Assembly (NCBI RefSeq): GCF_016924645.1
Contig: NZ_JAFFJV010000023.1
Coordinates: 1 to 64,000, forward strand
From: Rufibacter psychrotolerans
GTDB lineage: Bacteria > Bacteroidota > Bacteroidia > Cytophagales > Hymenobacteraceae
Direction: 5' to 3'
Length of the DNA stretch: 64,000 nucleotides
The translations under genes were made by a program, and so were the position numbers. Below are positions 52,272 to 62,142 of this stretch, piece after piece. The stretch's first letter is position 1, and every line of letters begins with the position of its first letter. The notes beneath the pieces were generated by a model, which was given only the letters and a program-made list of their open reading frames with translations, had not been told where the DNA came from and made no database searches.

Positions 52272-55200
52272 TCACCCCAGGAATGTGGCATCCAGCCGTA
52301 CGGGGTTGTCATCGTTTCCGTCTTCGCAGTCGTGGAGGGTGGCGGGCGGGTAGATGCTTTTCAGTTCCCCCAATAGGCGCACCAGCCGGGCGTGGGTCTG
52401 CAGGAAGTTCAGCTTGTTGCGGTAGTAGTCCACCAGCAGGTGCTTCAGTTTGGTAAAGAAGGTGCCGGGCAAGGCGGGGCAGATCTCAGGCTTGTCTGTG
52501 GGCGACAGCGTGAACAGATCAGCGATCTGCTTCCGCCACTCGGCGGCTTTGAACACAGTCTCCTGGTTTTCCTTTATCTCCAGCCAGGAGCGCAGGCCAT
52601 CGCCGTAGGCGGAGGCCAAGGCCACGGCACATTGGCAGAGGGTCTCGGGTTTCTGTTTTTCGCCTGTTTCCAGAAAATGAGTCGTTAAAAGGGCTTCCAC
52701 CAGTTTCTCCAGGGCAGGTTCGTTGGGCTCCAATAGCAGGAGCTCGGCGCCCCAAGCGGCCCAGTGTTTCCGGAAAAGGTTGAACTGAAAACAGCTTTCC
52801 TTGCCCAGAAAACAGGTAGTCAGGGTGGTTTTCAACGCCTGCGCGAAGGTGTCTTGCAGCTCCGGTTCTAGTTCCTCGTCAGGGCCGTGGGTGGGCAGCA
52901 ATTCGTCAAACAGCCGCTCCAGCACTTGGGTAGTGAGGGGTTGGTAATTGCCGATGACGTATTCCTGCCCGAAGGCTTCGTTGTAGGCCTCCAGCCACGC
53001 TTCGGCGTAGCGGCAAAGCGGCAGTTCCAGTTCCTCCAGTCTGGTAGGATCGGTCAGGTGATCTTCCAGGCTGCGGCGCAACTGGCAGAGGATGGCTTCG
53101 TCGCCTTCGCCCCGGCACACCTCGTTGCCCACCCAGCAGATCTTGAGCATCAGGTGGGCCGAGGTTTCCAGTTGGATTTGCCGCTCGGCGAACCTCCGGA
53201 AATCCAGGTGGCGGAACAGCGGCAACCAGCCCGGCATCACCAGCGTGAGTTGGAACGAATAGGGGTCTTCCTCGCCGCAGGTTACGCAGTTGGGGTGCAG
53301 GCAGACGGGCAGCAGCACCTGCCCGTAGTAGCGCGGCCGCAGCAGCAAATGCTCCACCACAAACAGCACGGTGTCTTCAGGCAAGCCCAGAAGAAGCACC
53401 AGACGCTGTGCCAAGCCCGAGGCATTGTCAGCGGCGCCCAAGGCTGGCGGATTGTAGTAGTCACTGGCGCGGGCCCGGTGGGCACTGATGTGGGGCAGTT
53501 TCTGTAAAAACAGGGCTTTATCAGAAAGCAGTTTTTCCTGCACCTGCCGCTCCCAGGCCATGGGACCGCCGTTGTTTCCGCTGTTAGTGTCAAAGGTGTA
53601 CAGCAGCAGGGCATACTCAGAGAACTGCTCCCCGAACCGGGCCAGTTGATGGCTTAGGAACTGGTTTCGGCGGCGCAGGCCTTCCTCCTTAGTCTCGGCC
53701 AGTTGGTTCAGTCGGTTCAGGTCCAGCCCTTCGTACAGCCCCTCGCTTCCTTCTATGTTCTGGATGAGGGCATTGTCCAGGAACCGGCTGAAGTAGCTTC
53801 GTTTCTGGGTGGGATCCAGGCTGAAAAGCCGGTAGCTGTTGGCTAGTTGGGCCAGGTAGTTCACCAGCAGCTGCTCAAAAAACAGCAGGTACGCTTTGAG
53901 CTGTTTGGCCTGGGCTTTCCGCAAAGGGGTGGCTTGCTCGGGCAAGCCCTCGTAGCCAATGCCGTAGGCCAGCGGGAACGAGTACTGCACCGGGAAATAG
54001 TCCTGCAGATCGTGGAAGGTGCCGGTGGGCACGGGCAGGTCCAGGGGGCCGTGGTTCCATTTCTCTGTGTCTGCGGTGCTGCGCAACTGCTGCAGGGTGG
54101 CCCAGACCTCCTGCCAGTTGGCGGGCAGGAACGGCAGTTCGTTTTTGAAGAACAGGAATTTGGATTGCTCCAGGTACAGCCGCGGCTGGTGCCGGAACGT
54201 TAAAGCTAGGTTCCAGGGATCGCTGGGCATCACGGCCCGGCCCTGCGCATCGTAGCGGGTCAGCACCAGGTTCCGGATGGCCACCACGCCCTCAATCTCC
54301 ATCAGGCGGTTGATGATGTCTGAGGTGTACAGGTTTTTCCGGAGCTGGGCCGCCTCTACCTCCTTGGTTTTGAGAAAGCCGTGCTGCAGCGTGGGACCGT
54401 TGAAGATCTCTTCCACGCGCATCCCTTCGTCCAGCAGTTCCTGCAAGCCATAAAACCTAAGCGCCGGATTGAAATACTGCTCTATCTCGAAAAAGATGGA
54501 GGCCAGCACTTTCTCGACATCGGCTTCGGGCGTGAGTTCCACATCGGCGCAGACGGCAATGTCCTCTACCGCCACCGTTGTTATGCGACAAAAATCCTCC
54601 GAGAGGTTGCGTTGGGCGTGCAGCGTGCCTTTGGCTTCCTGGAGCAGGTTTTGGACACGGGCCAATTTGCGGTGATAGTTGCGCAGCAGGCTATTTTGGG
54701 CCGTATTTTCGAATTCTGCCCTGAAATCAGCCACCGGGAAATTTCGGCGCAGATCTTCCCTATCGGGGAAAACGGTGAAAGGCACGTTTTCTAGCACCAC
54801 CGTTTCCTCATTGGCGGGCACGTCCTGATCGGGGAAGAACCGGATTGCCAGTGAAACCAGCAGCGGCAGGCGCAGATCGCGGGCAGAAACGGTGCCGCCC
54901 AGTAAGTCTGTATCCGGCGCGTTCAGTTTCGCGATTTTGGTCACGGTGACGCCGTTCTCCACCAGGGCACTTTTCTCGGCCAGGAAATTTCTGAACCGCG
55001 GGTACGCTTCCAACACCTGCGCCCATGCCGGAAACCGAACCTCCAGCAGCGTGGTCACAAACCGGTTTTGGGCCGCGAGAAACACCGAGAACGTCTGTTT
55101 CACTTTGCCGTTGTTGAAATCGCCTAACTGGGCGTCTTCCTCCATTTCCAGCAGCACGTCGTACGTTCCTTTCGGAATCACGGGTTGATCGTTAGTTGCG

Positions 55201-55619
55201 TAGGTGAGCGTGCCGGCTTCACAGTTGGCATACACCGGCACCTCGCAGGGACACTCCTTGCAGAACAGCCAGGCATTGCGCACGCCGGGCAAATCAATGA
55301 GCACCTTCCGGTAATCCGTCACGGTCCAGGGGCTGTTGGTCAGGATCTCGGCGGCGGTGAAAAACGCCTGGTCGCGGCCACCGGCGGCCAGCGACTCGGC
55401 CAGCAGGTACTTGAGGTCAAAGCTGGTGCGGTAGCCCAGGTCGGTGAGGGCGTAGCAGAGCAGTTCCAGGATGGTGATGCCGGGATCATGAATATTGTAA
55501 TCGGTCCAGTGCTGGCTACCCAACCGCTCAATATACTCCAAGCCCTTCTGCCGCAGGAAGTAATAGTCTTCGCTGGGAAGCAGTTGGGGATTCTGCGGTA
55601 TGGTGATGGGCTCTTGCAT
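52272..55619 (-). CDS. Afp12-like baseplate wedge protein
   Basis: This encodes a 1115-residue protein of the baseplate J-like group. The N-terminal signature HWTDYNIHDPGITILELLCYALTDLGYRTSFDLKYLLA is the hallmark of these proteins in extracellular injection systems. The remainder is a long mostly helical and mixed region. It is expected to form the baseplate periphery with the Afp11-like protein encoded upstream. A dispersed-palindrome copy is read in frame as FRAEFENTAQN (about residue 300). The spacing to the Afp11-like gene is 63 bases. Confidence 0.85.
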   Translation of the reverse strand: MQEPITIPQNPQLLPSEDYYFLRQKGLEYIERLGSQHWTDYNIHDPGITILELLCYALTDLGYRTSFDLKYLLAESLAAGGRDQAFFTAAEILTNSPWTVTDYRKVLIDLPGVRNAWLFCKECPCEVPVYANCEAGTLTYATNDQPVIPKGTYDVLLEMEEDAQLGDFNNGKVKQTFSVFLAAQNRFVTTLLEVRFPAWAQVLEAYPRFRNFLAEKSALVENGVTVTKIAKLNAPDTDLLGGTVSARDLRLPLLVSLAIRFFPDQDVPANEETVVLENVPFTVFPDREDLRRNFPVADFRAEFENTAQNSLLRNYHRKLARVQNLLQEAKGTLHAQRNLSEDFCRITTVAVEDIAVCADVELTPEADVEKVLASIFFEIEQYFNPALRFYGLQELLDEGMRVEEIFNGPTLQHGFLKTKEVEAAQLRKNLYTSDIINRLMEIEGVVAIRNLVLTRYDAQGRAVMPSDPWNLALTFRHQPRLYLEQSKFLFFKNELPFLPANWQEVWATLQQLRSTADTEKWNHGPLDLPVPTGTFHDLQDYFPVQYSFPLAYGIGYEGLPEQATPLRKAQAKQLKAYLLFFEQLLVNYLAQLANSYRLFSLDPTQKRSYFSRFLDNALIQNIEGSEGLYEGLDLNRLNQLAETKEEGLRRRNQFLSHQLARFGEQFSEYALLLYTFDTNSGNNGGPMAWERQVQEKLLSDKALFLQKLPHISAHRARASDYYNPPALGAADNASGLAQRLVLLLGLPEDTVLFVVEHLLLRPRYYGQVLLPVCLHPNCVTCGEEDPYSFQLTLVMPGWLPLFRHLDFRRFAERQIQLETSAHLMLKICWVGNEVCRGEGDEAILCQLRRSLEDHLTDPTRLEELELPLCRYAEAWLEAYNEAFGQEYVIGNYQPLTTQVLERLFDELLPTHGPDEELEPELQDTFAQALKTTLTTCFLGKESCFQFNLFRKHWAAWGAELLLLEPNEPALEKLVEALLTTHFLETGEKQKPETLCQCAVALASAYGDGLRSWLEIKENQETVFKAAEWRKQIADLFTLSPTDKPEICPALPGTFFTKLKHLLVDYYRNKLNFLQTHARLVRLLGELKSIYPPATLHDCEDGNDDNPVRLDATFLG
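54694..54728. repeat. Dispersed palindrome inside the Afp12-like gene
   Basis: TTTTGGGCCGTATTTTC and TGCCCTGAAATC. It is translated as FRAEFENTAQN. Confidence 0.5.
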
Positions 55620-55682
55620 CCTGCCTGTGGTTTGAAATCCTGCTGCGGATTTGCGGTGGGGTGTTTCAGATGGACTTGTTTC

Positions 55683-58600
55683 TCAGCAGCCGCACTTTTC
55701 TTTCTCCAGTTCCTCGGGTTCCTCTTCCAAAACGGTGATCCCGTGCTCTTCCTCCGGTACCGACACCAGCACCGAGCACGCCTTAGTGGCCCTGACTTCC
55801 TCCACTTCCTGCTCCGGCAGCCCCTGCCCCGGCAAATGGTACAGCCGAAATTGGGTGATAAAATCCACGTACGGACGTTCCTCCACAAAATCAATTAAGG
55901 TGGATTTGTAGATTTTGCCCCCGAAACGGAGGTCCTGCCCCTCGCCGTACGCCCACGGCGACAGGAACCGGGTGATCTCCTGCCGAAGCAATTGGGAGTA
56001 GGCCGAGACATCATACTGCGGAAAAAAGCTCACCTCCAGCTTCACTTTCACCTGCTCAAAAATGGGGTTGCGCACATGCAGCGTAACAAAACAAGACAGC
56101 CGCTGGCGCAGGAACGCTTTGATCTCCTCCAACTCGCCCACGCTGGTGAGCGGCTGCAGCGGGTCCACGGCGTTGCGCTGCCGAAGATCCGGAATGGAAA
56201 CCACCGTCACGTGGCCCGGCGCCTTTTCATTATAAATTCCGGTGGTACCGGCGGGCTCGTAGCGGGTGTGGGGCAGGCATTTCACCTTGTAGATGCGCGG
56301 GAACGCCTCCAGCACCAGGTGTTCGTAGTCCCAAATAGTGATGGCCCGGTCCTTGTGCCGCAGGCGCTCGCTCACCCGGCGGTAATAATGGGGCGGGGTT
56401 TCGGCCAGGGCTCCGCCAAAAGACGCGAAGGGCTGCTCCACTTTCTTCACCCCGGCCAAAGGCTCCACCAGTTTGCTGATGCTGCCCGCAGGCAGGTGAC
56501 GGGCCAGGAAATCAGGGGCGTTGTCCTGGTCCTGGAACACCACCAACGCCGCCTGGGGCAGCGCCGCCACCGCCCTGCAGACCGCCTCGCTGGCCGTATG
56601 CACCGCCGCCCGCAGCCACACCTGGCCGGAGGGTAGCAGGCTATGTTCATGGTTTGCTCCTTTGGGTAATTGGAACCGGATGATGCCCGAGCGGGTCAAC
56701 TGCCCGGTGAAATCACTGACCTGCTCTTTGTGGAACGACACCCAATGATTGCCCACCAGGTAGCTCCAATGCACGTGCTGCTCGGGCTTTTTCACCAGCG
56801 GATTGGCCGAGCCTTCCAACAGCTGGAACAGCACCGAAAGCGTCTGCGGCGGCGTGGCTCCCTCCACGCCCAGGTAAAACTCCCCTTCATGCGTGAGCCA
56901 GTCCTGGATGGAACCGTCCTCTTCCTCCACCTCAAAGAAAGGATCATCCACGTTTTTGCGCTGAAATACGGGAACCAGCCCCAAAACGGAAGACTCGCGC
57001 AGATCCGGTCGTTTCAGGGCGGGATGCTCCTCTTTCTGCCCGAACGGATACACATGGAAGAACTGCACCTGCCTTCCGGCGAAGCTGTCCTTGGAAGTCA
57101 GATCCAAGGAAGCGGTGGCGGAGTAATCCAGGGCGATTTGCTCGATGACCGGCGTGTAGGGTTCCGTGGGGGCCGGGGCCATGGTGTTGAGGCTGGTCTG
57201 GATCTGGCTGACCTTGTCGGCGGCCTCGGTACTGGAGCTGAGGATGGCCTGGATGGCGTCTTTCTTGGCTTTAGCCTCTCCTCCGGCCTTGTCAATGAGG
57301 TAATCGGTAAGGTCTTTCTGATATTTTTTGTGCCCGAAGTCATCGTTCAGTTTCAGGCGCAGGAATCCCTTCACGCTGGCGGCGGTGTAGTCGGGCCGGA
57401 GACCGTACTCCAGCGGCAGTTGGTCCTCAGCGGTGAGCGAAACGGCCAGCAACGCAAACAGATCCGCCGAGGCAGTTTTGGTTTGCCACTGCCCCTGCTG
57501 CAAACTCTGGATGGTGATGGACTTGGTGGAGACCGCACTGGGTTTGTCTTTCCAGTTGATGCTGAGCGCCGAAAGGGTGGCGTTCTTCTTCAGATACACA
57601 TCAGGGTGACCGATGATGAGCGAGGCATCTTTCTGCGGCAGCGGCCCGAATGGCATGAACGGCTGCGCTGGATCCAGCATCCCGAAATCATTGTACAGCT
57701 GCAGATTCCGCAGGCCCTGGCCTTCCACCGTCAGCTCAATCTTGGTCAACGTGGCGTCTCTCACCAGTTCGTACAGGTACTCCTTCCCGGACTGGGGCTG
57801 GAGATGGACGCTCAACATGGGATGCGCCGTGTCATAGGCCGCCTGGTGGACTTCTGGATGGAAGGGAGCGGTGGCGGGTTCATCGGGCTGCAGCTTCGCC
57901 TTCAACACCAGCAGCTTGTTCCCGCTTTCCTCCTGAAATCGGAAGTACGGGCTGATGAGCATGAGCGGGTGCCACCCCTCGGCGGTGGTCACCTGCGCCT
58001 TGATGGCGGCGGAATAATCCTCCAGGCTGAGGCCGGCACCCGTGAGAAACAGCTTGAGAGTGATCGTGCGGGTTCCCTCGGTGAGGTAGAGCAGCGGCGA
58101 CGCCACGGCAAACCCGATGGTAGCCGGCGACATGGCCAACTGGGTGAGTTTACCGTGGCGGTATTGTTTGTTCCCGAAAAAAGGCCAGCCCTGCTCCGGC
58201 GGCATGGGTTCCTTGCCCGTCCCGTCCAGGGAATGGGCGGCCGGGGAAGCGTACAGCCAATCTTTCTGCAGGTTTACGCCGGTTCCTTTCTTCTGCTCGT
58301 CCTCCTCCGTAGCTTGGTAAACCGATCTGAAGGAAACCAGTCGGGCCTGGTTCGGGACGAAGTCTTCCGTCAAGGCAAACACCACTTCCTGCCCCCTGCT
58401 GTCTTTCCCGGCCTGGAACAAGGTGCCTTTGGGCAGGATTTCGTGGGTGACGTGCCGGGCCAGTTCCACCACCACGTGCGCTTTGCTGGGCTGAGCCGGT
58501 TTGCGCGTAAGCCGCAGTACTTCCTGGTAATAGAAATCCAGGTGCCTGGCGGAAAGCGTGTTCAGGTGTTCCCGGTTATAAAGCAGCAACTGCAGAAACG

Positions 58601-59450
58601 CCAACAGCAGCGTCATGTGTGGGGCATGGTCCTCGCGGGACGTGAGGGAGGCCTGGAATTGCTGCCGGGCATCCGTAACCACCCGCGCGTAGGCCCGCAG
58701 AAACTGGTCCAGCGTGGCCGCAAAAAAGGAATGGTTGATGGCGAAGTAAATCTTGCGGGACGTCTCGCCGGGAGCCGTAGGTCCGAAAATCTGCGTATCC
58801 ACCACGGCCGCGGAAGTCCAGAGCACGGAGAAAGGCTGGGCCAGCATCTGGGAAGCTGGGGCCAGCTTCTCGCCCAGAATCATCCAGGGCGGCACCTCGG
58901 TCTCGTCCAACAAATCCTCCGCTTCGGCGGCGGCGTGGAAGGCTTTGAGTTTCTGCAGTTCCAGGGCCAGTTTGCTCTGGATGAGGTTCTGCAGCGTGGC
59001 TTTCAGGGGAACGGAGGCGGGTAGCCGTTGCCACAGTTTCTCCAGACTCCAGGCCAGCGTGGCAACGTAACTGAAGACCTGGGCAAAGGCTTTTTTCAGG
59101 TTTCCTTCGTTTACGGGCTGTTTTCCCAATTCCTGCCGGATTCCTTTGTGGAGTAATCCGTTGAGTTGGTTGCAATAGGCATCCACGTTCTGCACCGCCG
59201 CCAAGGCCAGAACCGCCGAGACATCACTCTCCAGAAACGCTTTCCAGTTCTGGTTGTGGTACTGGTTATCGGGTCCGTAAAACCGCAGGTGCTCGCTCAG
59301 GTTCTGCGCGTAAACCAGCCACTCTGCCACCCCGTGCTCCTCCACCGGCACCGAGGAAGGCGCTAGCGTCCCGCTGGTCCGGCCGGGTTGATCAGTGCCC
59401 TCGCGGGAAACCATCTGCGGATGGATGATATGGGCGCAGGGCGAGCTCAT
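55683..59450 (-). CDS. Afp11-like baseplate J protein
   Basis: This encodes a 1255-residue baseplate wedge protein. The C-terminal part carries the J/gp47-like region: HYYRRVSERLRHKDRAITIWDYEHLVLEAFPRIYKVKCLPHT followed by LEEIKAFLRQRLSCFVTLHVRNPIFEQVKVKLEV. This is typical of Afp11/Pvc11-type proteins in Bacteroidota. The large N-terminal extension is helical and has no clear domain. It overlaps the upstream gp25 gene by four bases (ATGA), so the two are translationally coupled. Confidence 0.87.
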   Translation of the reverse strand: MSSPCAHIIHPQMVSREGTDQPGRTSGTLAPSSVPVEEHGVAEWLVYAQNLSEHLRFYGPDNQYHNQNWKAFLESDVSAVLALAAVQNVDAYCNQLNGLLHKGIRQELGKQPVNEGNLKKAFAQVFSYVATLAWSLEKLWQRLPASVPLKATLQNLIQSKLALELQKLKAFHAAAEAEDLLDETEVPPWMILGEKLAPASQMLAQPFSVLWTSAAVVDTQIFGPTAPGETSRKIYFAINHSFFAATLDQFLRAYARVVTDARQQFQASLTSREDHAPHMTLLLAFLQLLLYNREHLNTLSARHLDFYYQEVLRLTRKPAQPSKAHVVVELARHVTHEILPKGTLFQAGKDSRGQEVVFALTEDFVPNQARLVSFRSVYQATEEDEQKKGTGVNLQKDWLYASPAAHSLDGTGKEPMPPEQGWPFFGNKQYRHGKLTQLAMSPATIGFAVASPLLYLTEGTRTITLKLFLTGAGLSLEDYSAAIKAQVTTAEGWHPLMLISPYFRFQEESGNKLLVLKAKLQPDEPATAPFHPEVHQAAYDTAHPMLSVHLQPQSGKEYLYELVRDATLTKIELTVEGQGLRNLQLYNDFGMLDPAQPFMPFGPLPQKDASLIIGHPDVYLKKNATLSALSINWKDKPSAVSTKSITIQSLQQGQWQTKTASADLFALLAVSLTAEDQLPLEYGLRPDYTAASVKGFLRLKLNDDFGHKKYQKDLTDYLIDKAGGEAKAKKDAIQAILSSSTEAADKVSQIQTSLNTMAPAPTEPYTPVIEQIALDYSATASLDLTSKDSFAGRQVQFFHVYPFGQKEEHPALKRPDLRESSVLGLVPVFQRKNVDDPFFEVEEEDGSIQDWLTHEGEFYLGVEGATPPQTLSVLFQLLEGSANPLVKKPEQHVHWSYLVGNHWVSFHKEQVSDFTGQLTRSGIIRFQLPKGANHEHSLLPSGQVWLRAAVHTASEAVCRAVAALPQAALVVFQDQDNAPDFLARHLPAGSISKLVEPLAGVKKVEQPFASFGGALAETPPHYYRRVSERLRHKDRAITIWDYEHLVLEAFPRIYKVKCLPHTRYEPAGTTGIYNEKAPGHVTVVSIPDLRQRNAVDPLQPLTSVGELEEIKAFLRQRLSCFVTLHVRNPIFEQVKVKLEVSFFPQYDVSAYSQLLRQEITRFLSPWAYGEGQDLRFGGKIYKSTLIDFVEERPYVDFITQFRLYHLPGQGLPEQEVEEVRATKACSVLVSVPEEEHGITVLEEEPEELEKEKCGC

Positions 59451-59905
59451 AGGGCGTTATCGGTTTGGGGCGGATTGGTGAGGAAGTGTAGCAGTTCGGT
59501 ACCCTCGGTTTTGTAGAACGGGAACACGAAGTTGAACCTTGAGTTGGTGGTGCGCACCCGGTAGTCTACCTCAATGAGCAGCAATCCCTCCAGTTCGCGG
59601 GTGGTGTTCAGGAATACCCGTTCCAGGTCAATGCGGGGCTCAAAGTAAAGGATGGCCGTCTCAATCTTATCAGTAAGCTGGGTTTTAAGCGTGGTATCCA
59701 GCGACTCAAAGATCATCTCCTCCAGGTTGCACCCAAACCGAGGCTGCATAAGCCGCTCCCCCACCATGGTGGTGAGCAGGATATGGAGGCTGCTCTGGAT
59801 ATCGGCTACGCCTTCCAGCATGTCCACCTGGCCGCTGAGGTGGTCAAAGGTGGGCGGAAAGCTCCAGCCGCGGCCCAGAAAGTTTTGGGTAGGTGTGAAG
59901 GCCAT
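59447..59905 (-). CDS. gp25/GPW-family baseplate protein (Afp9-like)
   Basis: This encodes a 152-residue baseplate protein of the T4 gp25-like lysozyme fold family, which joins tube, sheath and wedge. The family segments GRGWSFPPTFD, DIQSSLHILLTTMVGERLMQPRFGCNL and ERVFLNTTRELEGLLLIEVDYRVR are present. The conserved ERLMQPRFG motif near residue 55 is the usual signature. The length is typical. Confidence 0.92.
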   Translation of the reverse strand: MAFTPTQNFLGRGWSFPPTFDHLSGQVDMLEGVADIQSSLHILLTTMVGERLMQPRFGCNLEEMIFESLDTTLKTQLTDKIETAILYFEPRIDLERVFLNTTRELEGLLLIEVDYRVRTTNSRFNFVFPFYKTEGTELLHFLTNPPQTDNAL

Positions 59906-59994
59906 AGGTTCTCAGCGCGTTGGGGTAGAGGTCTGTCTCAGGCAGTTCTGTTTTTAGGCTGTTCTCCAGAAAGTAGGTCCATTTCACATTTTGC

Positions 59995-60285
59995 TCACCC
60001 GCCGATCAGCACCGAGACGAACCCCATGGTGATGGTGCCGCCGTGGGCGGTGGAATCGCCTAAGCGGGCCGCGGGCATGCCCCCGATCAAGACCGAACCT
60101 GAGCCTTTGATGATCGCGTCGGGCGGACCGGCGCAGGTAGCCAGATCCCCCATTCGAGCGGCGGGCATCCCCCCAATGAGCACCGTGGGCGCTCCGGCCG
60201 GCAGAATGGGACCGCCTACGTGGGGCTTGGGTCCATCGGACATAGGGCAGACGTGCAGATCAGAAACTCGGGCGGCGGCTGGCAT
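59995..60285 (-). CDS. PAAR-domain spike-tip protein (Afp10-like)
   Basis: This encodes a 96-residue PAAR protein forming the sharp tip on the VgrG-like spike. The name-giving repeats are visible as VLIGGMPAARMGD and VLIGGMPAARLGDSTAHGG, with His/Cys residues (DLHVCPM, ATCAG, AHGG) that usually hold a metal ion. It lies between the VgrG-like and gp25 genes. Confidence 0.93.
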   Translation of the reverse strand: MPAAARVSDLHVCPMSDGPKPHVGGPILPAGAPTVLIGGMPAARMGDLATCAGPPDAIIKGSGSVLIGGMPAARLGDSTAHGGTITMGFVSVLIGG

Positions 60286-60325
60286 ATTTTCAAATGTTGG
60301 TCAGGAAATCATTACAAAGCGGTTG

Positions 60326-60360
60326 TTTCAAGGCCATTTTCCGGTAAACAGGGCGAAAAC
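60326..60360. repeat. Dispersed palindrome between the VgrG-like and PAAR genes
   Basis: TTTCAAGGCCATTTTC and GTAAACAGGGCGAAAAC, filling the 114-base gap. Confidence 0.55.
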
Positions 60361-60399
60361 GGGAAGGTCCAAGTCAAGGCTATTACTCGGCTATTTGTT

Positions 60400-62142
60400 T
60401 CAGTTGATCATGACCGTACCTCCTTTCACGATGGCCATGCCGTTGCCCGCCGAGAGTTCGTTGCCGCTGCCGCCCTCGGCTTTGAAGGCCGATTTTCCTT
60501 TGGCCGAGATATTGATTCCTTCCAGTTTCACGTCGGCGGTGGCTTTGAGCGTAATGTCTTTGATGCTGCTGAGGGTGATGCCGTTTTGATCCAGCACCAG
60601 TTGGTTTCCGTGCTGGTCCTGCAGTTGCACCCGCTTTTCCTTCTCGCTCAAAAGCAAGGAATTGCCCTCCGGCGTCTGGATGGTGAGTGTCTTGTCTTTG
60701 TCATGGAACAGCACTTTCATCTTGCTGCGGGAGACGTAGCCTTTCTCATCGTTCAAATCGGCGGCGGTGAGCGGGGCAGGTTTGGCGCTGCTGTGACACA
60801 TGCCCAAGATTACCGCCTGGTTGGGGTCGCCGTTGAAAAAGCCCACCACTACTTCATCCCTGAGGTCCGGACGGAAAAAAGTACCTCGGCTTTCCCCGGC
60901 ATCCAGGGTGACCAGCCGGGCCCAGATGCCTTCGTCTTTCTGGCTGATCACCGGCAAACGTACTTTGATGCGGTCCTGCCCGGCCGGGTCTTTCTCCAGT
61001 TGGGTCACCACGCCCACCTGCAAGCCGGTGATACCCAGGTAGGGCTGCGCCGGGTTTGCCGGGCGGGCGGTCTGCGTAAACCACTCGGGGTTCAGGCCCA
61101 ATTGTACATCGGTTTCCCAGTTGCCGTTGGAGATCTGGTGCCGCACCCCCGACACAAAAGCCGGCCCCTTGAACCGGTCGCCCACTCCTTTCAGCTCTAC
61201 CACTTGGCCCGGCAGCAACTGCGCCAAACCTTGGCAACGTGCCCGCCCCCGGATCTTGGCCAGCCGGTGTTTCAGCAGTTTGGCGTTGGCCAGCTCACGA
61301 AGCACCGGCTCCGGAACCATTCCGCTCTGCGGCTCGGGTTGCAGCTCGGCTTGCACCACTTTGGCCAACTGGCTGCCTGAGAGATTACCGTTCAACTTGC
61401 TTTTAGGCTCCACGCCTTCCGCCTGCTTCATTTCCTGCGAAGCTGGGTCCCAGGCCTGCACCTTGAGCCCCGAAGGCTGAACTCGCGTGTCTATCTCGGC
61501 ATCCAGTTCCAACAAGGTAGCGCCGAACTGCAAGGTTATTACCGGCTCCTGCCCTAGCTTCGGCTTTTCTATTTTCACCTTGCCGTCGCTTACCAGGCAG
61601 ATCAGGCCGTTCTGGTCCAAGCGGGAGAGCAGGAAATCCCAATCGGTGGCATGGTACTGCACCAGTTGCGGATGGGTGAACTTCGTTTCCTCCACCTCTC
61701 TGGCCAGACGGTGCTTTTTAAGTAAATCTTCCGCAATTCTGCTGTCCTGCTGGTCATGGTAGTATTGGCTGCGCGGGGCCACAGTCATTTTCATCGCTTC
61801 GTCTTTGCACTCCACCGTCAGGAAAGAGCCGTTTTGGCGTACCTTGATGCTGTGCCGGATCACAATTCCCTTGAAGATGGTGTCGTCCTTCCCCCGGTAC
61901 CCGGCCTTGATCTCAATCTTTTTGCCCGGCACAAACAGGTCCTGGTCACTAAGGGCAAAGGTCTCGGCGGCGGCTTCTCCGTCCAGCATCACCAGGGTGG
62001 CCGTGGGAATTCGGTTCACCTCTTTGCTCACCACAATGGATAACACGTGCACGGTATAAGATACCTGTATGCTTTCAGAGAAAATCTGGAAGGTGCAGAC
62101 CTCGGGTGAGGCCGCTGTGGGCAAGGTTTGGGGGCTGATCAT
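60400..62142 (-). CDS. VgrG-like spike protein (Afp8-like)
   Basis: This encodes a 580-residue trimeric spike with the gp27-like hub and gp5-like needle. The hub region starts at VCTFQIFSESIQVSYTVH, and the gp5 OB-fold and needle follow (LQVGVVTQLEKDPAGQDRIKVRLPVIS; RGTFFRPDLRDEVVVGFFNGDPNQAVILG). The beta-helical C terminus ends in repeated strand units (NQLVLDQNGITLSSIKDITLKATADVKLEGINI). The frame opens upstream to 62259, but the ATG at 62142 overlaps the LysM gene stop by ATGA, so it is chosen. Confidence 0.93.
   Translation of the reverse strand: MISPQTLPTAASPEVCTFQIFSESIQVSYTVHVLSIVVSKEVNRIPTATLVMLDGEAAAETFALSDQDLFVPGKKIEIKAGYRGKDDTIFKGIVIRHSIKVRQNGSFLTVECKDEAMKMTVAPRSQYYHDQQDSRIAEDLLKKHRLAREVEETKFTHPQLVQYHATDWDFLLSRLDQNGLICLVSDGKVKIEKPKLGQEPVITLQFGATLLELDAEIDTRVQPSGLKVQAWDPASQEMKQAEGVEPKSKLNGNLSGSQLAKVVQAELQPEPQSGMVPEPVLRELANAKLLKHRLAKIRGRARCQGLAQLLPGQVVELKGVGDRFKGPAFVSGVRHQISNGNWETDVQLGLNPEWFTQTARPANPAQPYLGITGLQVGVVTQLEKDPAGQDRIKVRLPVISQKDEGIWARLVTLDAGESRGTFFRPDLRDEVVVGFFNGDPNQAVILGMCHSSAKPAPLTAADLNDEKGYVSRSKMKVLFHDKDKTLTIQTPEGNSLLLSEKEKRVQLQDQHGNQLVLDQNGITLSSIKDITLKATADVKLEGINISAKGKSAFKAEGGSGNELSAGNGMAIVKGGTVMIN

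Noticed and set aside
56670-59024. A 784-codon open frame on the plus strand opposite the Afp11-like gene
   Set aside because: It is the antisense shadow of a clear baseplate gene, with His/Gln/Gly-rich, family-less sequence produced by GC-rich codon use on the other strand.
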